NCBI GenBank assembly: GCA_016283355.1
Contig: JAEEMS010000026.1
Coordinates: 92,947-132,203, forward strand
From: Elusimicrobiaceae bacterium
Lineage (GTDB): Bacteria > Elusimicrobiota > Elusimicrobia > Elusimicrobiales > Elusimicrobiaceae
Direction of reading: 5' to 3'
DNA length: 39,257 nucleotides
Positions 37,165 to 39,257 of this stretch are shown here, in pieces (within the stretch, counting starts at the first letter, position 1; the number at the start of each line of letters is the position of its first letter). The notes beneath the pieces were generated by a model. It made no database searches. It saw only the letters and a list, made by a program, of their open reading frames with translations, and was not told the origin of the DNA. The translations under genes and the position numbers were made by a program.

Positions 37165-37660
37165 GTTTTTGTAAATTATCTACGTCGATTTCCATGTTCC
37201 GCGCAATATCATCCAGTATTTTCAGATATTTTTCCGCCTTTTCACAGCATTCTTTTGCTTTGGCCTTATCCGCAACACATCCAAATCCCGTGTCATACAT
37301 CTCCCCTAAATTGTCGTAGTAAGAAGTCAGAATCATGTTGCAATCAAATTCTATATCCTTAGAAATCCCTTTTTCCAACTGTTTTTTTGTGCATAATAAT
37401 GCAGCCCCTTCAGCTTCCAATCGATGTAATAAATATTGGGTTCCTTTAAAAATTTCGGTAGCTTGTAGGGAAGATTTCTGAAAAGATTTGGTATATTTCG
37501 AATCAGAGAAATGAGCTAATTTAAGGAGTGCTTTAAAATCATTTTGTTCAAATGCTTGTCGATATAAATTATCAATTTTTGAAGCCCTCGGTTTGATAAG
37601 AAAAAACACCATAGCAACCATTAAAATACAAAAAACAGTAAGAGCGACTAAAAGAGACAT
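37157..37660 (-). CDS. Membrane-anchored protein with a Sel1-like repeat
   Basis: A 167-residue protein with one N-terminal helix (about 2-22) followed by a helical soluble part with several cysteines. The segment NLGEMYDTGFGCVADKAKAKECCEKAEKYL (about 117-146) resembles one Sel1 repeat. Otherwise unrecognised. GGAGGAAA precedes the ATG, and a 15-base gap separates it from the PH-domain gene upstream, so the two form an operon. It converges on pth with an eight-base overlap. Confidence 0.75.
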   Translation of the reverse strand: MSLLVALTVFCILMVAMVFFLIKPRASKIDNLYRQAFEQNDFKALLKLAHFSDSKYTKSFQKSSLQATEIFKGTQYLLHRLEAEGAALLCTKKQLEKGISKDIEFDCNMILTSYYDNLGEMYDTGFGCVADKAKAKECCEKAEKYLKILDDIARNMEIDVDNLQKPN

Positions 37661-37675
37661 ATTTTTCCTCCAACG

Positions 37676-38317
37676 TTAAGAATTCGTTGTATTAATTTTC
37701 GTCTGTAAATCTTTAATAAGTTCGTACACCCGTTGAAAATCCGAGATGTCGGTTATCTCGGTATTTTTTTGTTGTGTGTTTGTCTTACTAAAACTCTTTG
37801 ACTGCATTGGTAAAGGGAAAGGTAAAACAAGCGTATTTTGTTTTCGAGATAATACCACGTCTCCCACGCCCAACCATTGATCAATCATGCCGCGGTGAAT
37901 AGTAAGCGTAACAATCTCTTTAATGGGAAGTGTTTCAAATGTTTGTGCAAAGATTCCTCCGGACGTATAAACACATTTATCGGTGAGGACAAATTCCGTA
38001 TGGCGGTGTCTGCGAAAGGAAAACAAAATGCCACCCAAATAGATCCACACCGGCATCAAGTGGAGCGCAAAAAAACCACACATAGCCACTATACCCACCG
38101 TCGGGAAAGTGGCATGTTTATCAGACATCAAAAGAGAGCTGACAAAAAATGCATCAAACAATCCCCAGATAAGAGCAAAAGGTAATAAGGGATTAAAAAT
38201 TGTTTCCAAAAGAAAGCACTTCAAATTGGGCCTGCCCGACCATAAGATGTTTTCATCGCTCCCAATCATGCTATAAAGAACAGAAGGATGATATTTTGTT
38301 TTTTCTGTTGGAATCAT
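37676..38317 (-). CDS. Bacterial PH-domain (bPH2/DUF304-like) membrane protein
   Basis: A 213-residue protein: an N-terminal segment with ENILWSGRPNL (23-33, typical start of YdbT/bPH2 proteins), two membrane helices (about 40-62 and 72-100), then the PH-like beta region with EFVLTDKCVYTSGGIFAQTFETLPIKEIVTLTI and GVGDVVLSRKQ, the usual bPH2 pattern. The C-terminus is a helical tail. Such proteins are membrane-associated and of ill-defined function. The ribosome site is weak (AAAGAACC). Confidence 0.78.
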   Translation of the reverse strand: MIPTEKTKYHPSVLYSMIGSDENILWSGRPNLKCFLLETIFNPLLPFALIWGLFDAFFVSSLLMSDKHATFPTVGIVAMCGFFALHLMPVWIYLGGILFSFRRHRHTEFVLTDKCVYTSGGIFAQTFETLPIKEIVTLTIHRGMIDQWLGVGDVVLSRKQNTLVLPFPLPMQSKSFSKTNTQQKNTEITDISDFQRVYELIKDLQTKINTTNS

Positions 38318-38376
38318 AACAAAAGGTTCTTTTATAATGTCTGTAATTTACAAGGATAGTGTACAAAAAAACACAT

Positions 38377-38436
38377 AAAAAAGGAACCCGTGCTCTTCTA
38401 GGAGCGTACGCTTTAAACGCGTCTGTGTGGGTTCCC
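38377..38436 (-). ncRNA. Putative 60-nt structured small RNA with its own promoter and terminator
   Basis: On the minus strand the predicted transcript starts GGGAACCC a few bases after a -10 box and ends in six U. GGAACCC pairs with the 3' GGGUUCC (seven pairs). Inside lie two smaller hairpins, ACGC/GCGU with a seven-base loop and GCUC/GAGC with a CUAGAA loop, giving a three-way junction closed by the outer stem. The outer stem plus U-run can act as the terminator. No known RNA family fits from memory. It could instead be an attenuated leader of the PH-domain gene, whose ATG is about 60 bases downstream. Confidence 0.55.
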
Positions 38437-38444
38437 TTACCAAT

Positions 38445-38472
38445 ACTATAATGATATTTTTGAAAAATTCAA
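38445..38472 (-). promoter_or_regulatory. Promoter of the putative small RNA (TTGAAT, 16 bases, TATAGT)
   Basis: On the minus strand TTGAAT (38467-38472) and TATAGT (38445-38450) are 16 bases apart, and the first G of the structured RNA lies eight bases past the -10. It is back-to-back with the plus-strand tRNA-Cys promoter. Confidence 0.6.
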
Positions 38473-38490
38473 GGCCTAATTTTAAAAATT

Positions 38491-38518
38491 TTGCTTTCTT
38501 CTAAAAATTTAGTATAAT
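38491..38518 (+). promoter_or_regulatory. Putative tRNA-Cys promoter (TTGCTT, 16 bases, TATAAT)
   Basis: TTGCTT at 38491-38496 and a consensus TATAAT at 38513-38518 lie about 28 bases before the tRNA-Cys gene, leaving a short 5' leader. Confidence 0.65.
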
Positions 38519-38545
38519 AAACATATAATTTGAGTCGTAGTGTTC

Positions 38546-38617
38546 GGTGCGGTGGCCAAGTGGTAAGGCGAGAGTCTGCAAAACTCTTATTCGTGGGTTC
38601 GATTCCCACCCGCACCT
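38546..38617 (+). tRNA. tRNA-Cys (anticodon GCA)
   Basis: A complete cloverleaf: acceptor GGTGCGG with CCGCACC, the anticodon loop CTGCAAA (anticodon GCA at 38578-38580), a normal T-arm GTGGG-TTCGATT-CCCAC and discriminator T73, as expected for cysteine. CCA is not encoded; a T-run follows directly and may terminate transcription. Confidence 0.95.
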
Positions 38618-38845
38618 TTTTTCTTTCTGTTATTATCTGTTTTTTGTAGCAGAACCGCCTGCCCCGCAAAAATTTTGTAACACATTACCCTTCCCCACTT
38701 TGCTTGTATCTTGTTGTAAATTAAAGGTTTTTTTATTTTTATTCGCCTGTTTAACAAAAGAGTGCCTTTTTGCGCAATAATTAAAAAGGAATTTTTGAAT
38801 AAAATTCTATTAAAAAATAAGTATTTTTTGCATTTTCAAAAAAGG

Positions 38846-38907
38846 TTGGCTTTTAAAGGCCGAATATGATATAATAAATACAGGACTCCCAAAAGGGGGT
38901 CGTTTTT
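38846..38907 (+). promoter_or_regulatory. Promoter directly followed by a terminator hairpin
   Basis: TTGGCT (38846-38851), an 18-base spacer and TATAAT (38870-38875) predict a start near 38882. The stem GACTCCC / GGGGGTC (38884-38890 with 38895-38901, AAAA loop) begins almost at once and is followed by GTTTTT. The rest of the 359-base gap between tRNA-Cys and tRNA-Gly is T/A-rich with no gene that I can support. Confidence 0.55.
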
Positions 38908-38931
38908 ATCGGTACATAAGGCACAAAAAAC

Positions 38932-38960
38932 TTTTGTGTTCCGTGAATATTTTGTATAAT
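38932..38960 (+). promoter_or_regulatory. Putative promoter of the tRNA-Gly/Thr cluster
   Basis: TATAAT at 38955-38960 with a weak TTTTGT (38932-38937) at 17 bases. The -35 overlaps the inverted repeat CACAAAA / TTTTGTG (38922-38938). The -10 is 16 bases before tRNA-Gly. Confidence 0.5.
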
Positions 38961-38976
38961 AATTAGGTACTGTCCT

Positions 38977-39047
38977 GCGGGCGTGGTTCAATGGTAGAAC
39001 ACTAGCCTTCCAAGCTTGTGACGTGGGTTCGATTCCCATCGCCCGCT
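38977..39047 (+). tRNA. tRNA-Gly (anticodon TCC)
   Basis: Acceptor GCGGGCG pairs with CGCCCGC; the anticodon loop is CTTCCAA (TCC at 39009-39011), the T-arm GTGGG-TTCGATT-CCCAT, and the discriminator T, as expected for glycine. The anticodon stem has one T-T mismatch. CCA is not encoded. Confidence 0.93.
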
Positions 39048-39067
39048 GGACGTTTTGACAATTTTTT

Positions 39068-39140
39068 GCTGGGGTAGCTCAGTCGGTAGAGCATCTCCAT
39101 GGTAAGGAGAAGGTCGTGGGTTCGATTCCCACTCCCAGCT
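39068..39140 (+). tRNA. tRNA-Thr (anticodon GGT)
   Basis: Cloverleaf of 73 bases: acceptor GCTGGGG with TCCCAGC (one G-T pair), D-arm GCTC/GAGC with the GG of the D-loop, anticodon stem TCTCC/GGAGA, loop ATGGTAA (GGT at 39101-39103) and T-arm GTGGG-TTCGATT-CCCAC. It follows tRNA-Gly after 20 bases, probably in the same transcript. Confidence 0.94.
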
Positions 39141-39180
39141 AAAATTTGGTAGTACCGCCTCGCTATTGAGTCGAAGAAAT

Positions 39181-39253
39181 GCCGGGGTAGCCCAGTCGAG
39201 AGAGCATCTCCCCGCTAAGGAGAAGGTCCTGGGTTCGAGTCCGACTCCCAGCT
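39181..39253 (+). pseudogene. Degenerate tRNA-Thr-like gene with anticodon GCT
   Basis: This is a diverged copy of the preceding tRNA-Thr (about 10 differences in 73 bases, no length change). The anticodon stem is intact, but the loop reads CCGCTAA, giving GCT (39214-39216) and replacing the near-universal U33 with C. Mismatches appear in the acceptor (C3-A70), D-stem (C12-A23) and T-stem (two), and the second G of the D-loop GG is A. GCT would mean serine, but there is no long variable arm, so it is not a normal tRNA-Ser. Most likely a pseudo-tRNA, or an assembly artefact at the sequence end; a functional odd tRNA is less likely. Confidence 0.6.
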
Positions 39254-39257
39254 GTTC

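Noticed and set aside
38469-38669. Minus-strand reading frame containing GIEPT-type peptide
   Set aside because: It is the complement of tRNA-Cys; such GIEPT peptides are a well-known artefact of translating antisense tRNA genes.
38836-39039. Minus-strand reading frame MGIEPTSQAW...
   Set aside because: Antisense of tRNA-Gly and its leader, the same artefact.
39181-39253. Normal tRNA-Ser(GCT)
   Set aside because: No long variable arm, several stem mismatches and C33; it matches the neighbouring tRNA-Thr instead.

Overview
The window looks like a chromosomal segment of a strictly anaerobic or microaerophilic Gram-negative bacterium. Superoxide reductase, thiol peroxidase and the first codons of a probable flavodiiron protein point to an anaerobe with O2 defence. 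An HldD-type heptose epimerase, an outer-membrane barrel candidate and several Sec signal peptides point to a diderm. From general resemblance and gene content I would guess an Elusimicrobiota (gut Elusimicrobium-like) genome. That placement is inference; no marker here proves it.

Layout. (1) Bases 1-1021, minus strand: tpx, dfx and the start of a flavodiiron gene. (2) Bases 1197-9280: the replication locus dnaA, a cluster of DnaA boxes (probable oriC), dnaN, a dciA-like gene, gyrB and gyrA, with no recF. (3) Bases 9354-12085: a GH13 glycosidase and an unrecognised secreted protein, each with its own terminator. (4) Bases 12175-20595: an F1Fo ATP synthase operon (atpZ-B-E-F-H-A-G-D-C) interrupted between atpA and atpG by an HldD-like epimerase and extended by an SPFH/prohibitin-like gene. 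(5) Bases 20609-24640: a small membrane protein, a Sel1-repeat protein, and two tandem secreted proteins that read as trypsin-fold peptidases with cysteine in the nucleophile position. (6) glyA faces a run of tightly packed plus-strand genes: a deoxyhypusine-synthase-like protein, an outer-membrane protein, a DoxX-like protein, dnaX, recR and a shortened comEC, then guaD and a small hypothetical. (7) glmU-prs-rplY-pth, with two minus-strand membrane-protein genes after it. (8) Bases 38377-39253: a putative 60-nt structured RNA with its own promoter and terminator, then tRNA-Cys, tRNA-Gly, tRNA-Thr and a degenerate tRNA-Thr-like copy at the window edge.

Most genes are housekeeping and intact, with neighbours overlapping or a few bases apart. 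The points most worth following are the paired H-D-C peptidases, the interrupted ATP synthase operon, the bacterial deoxyhypusine-synthase homologue, the ComEC lacking a recognisable nuclease domain, the small RNA unit near 38.4 kb, and the aberrant tRNA. I saw no insertion sequence, prophage, CRISPR array or rRNA. All promoter, terminator and RNA-fold calls were made by eye.
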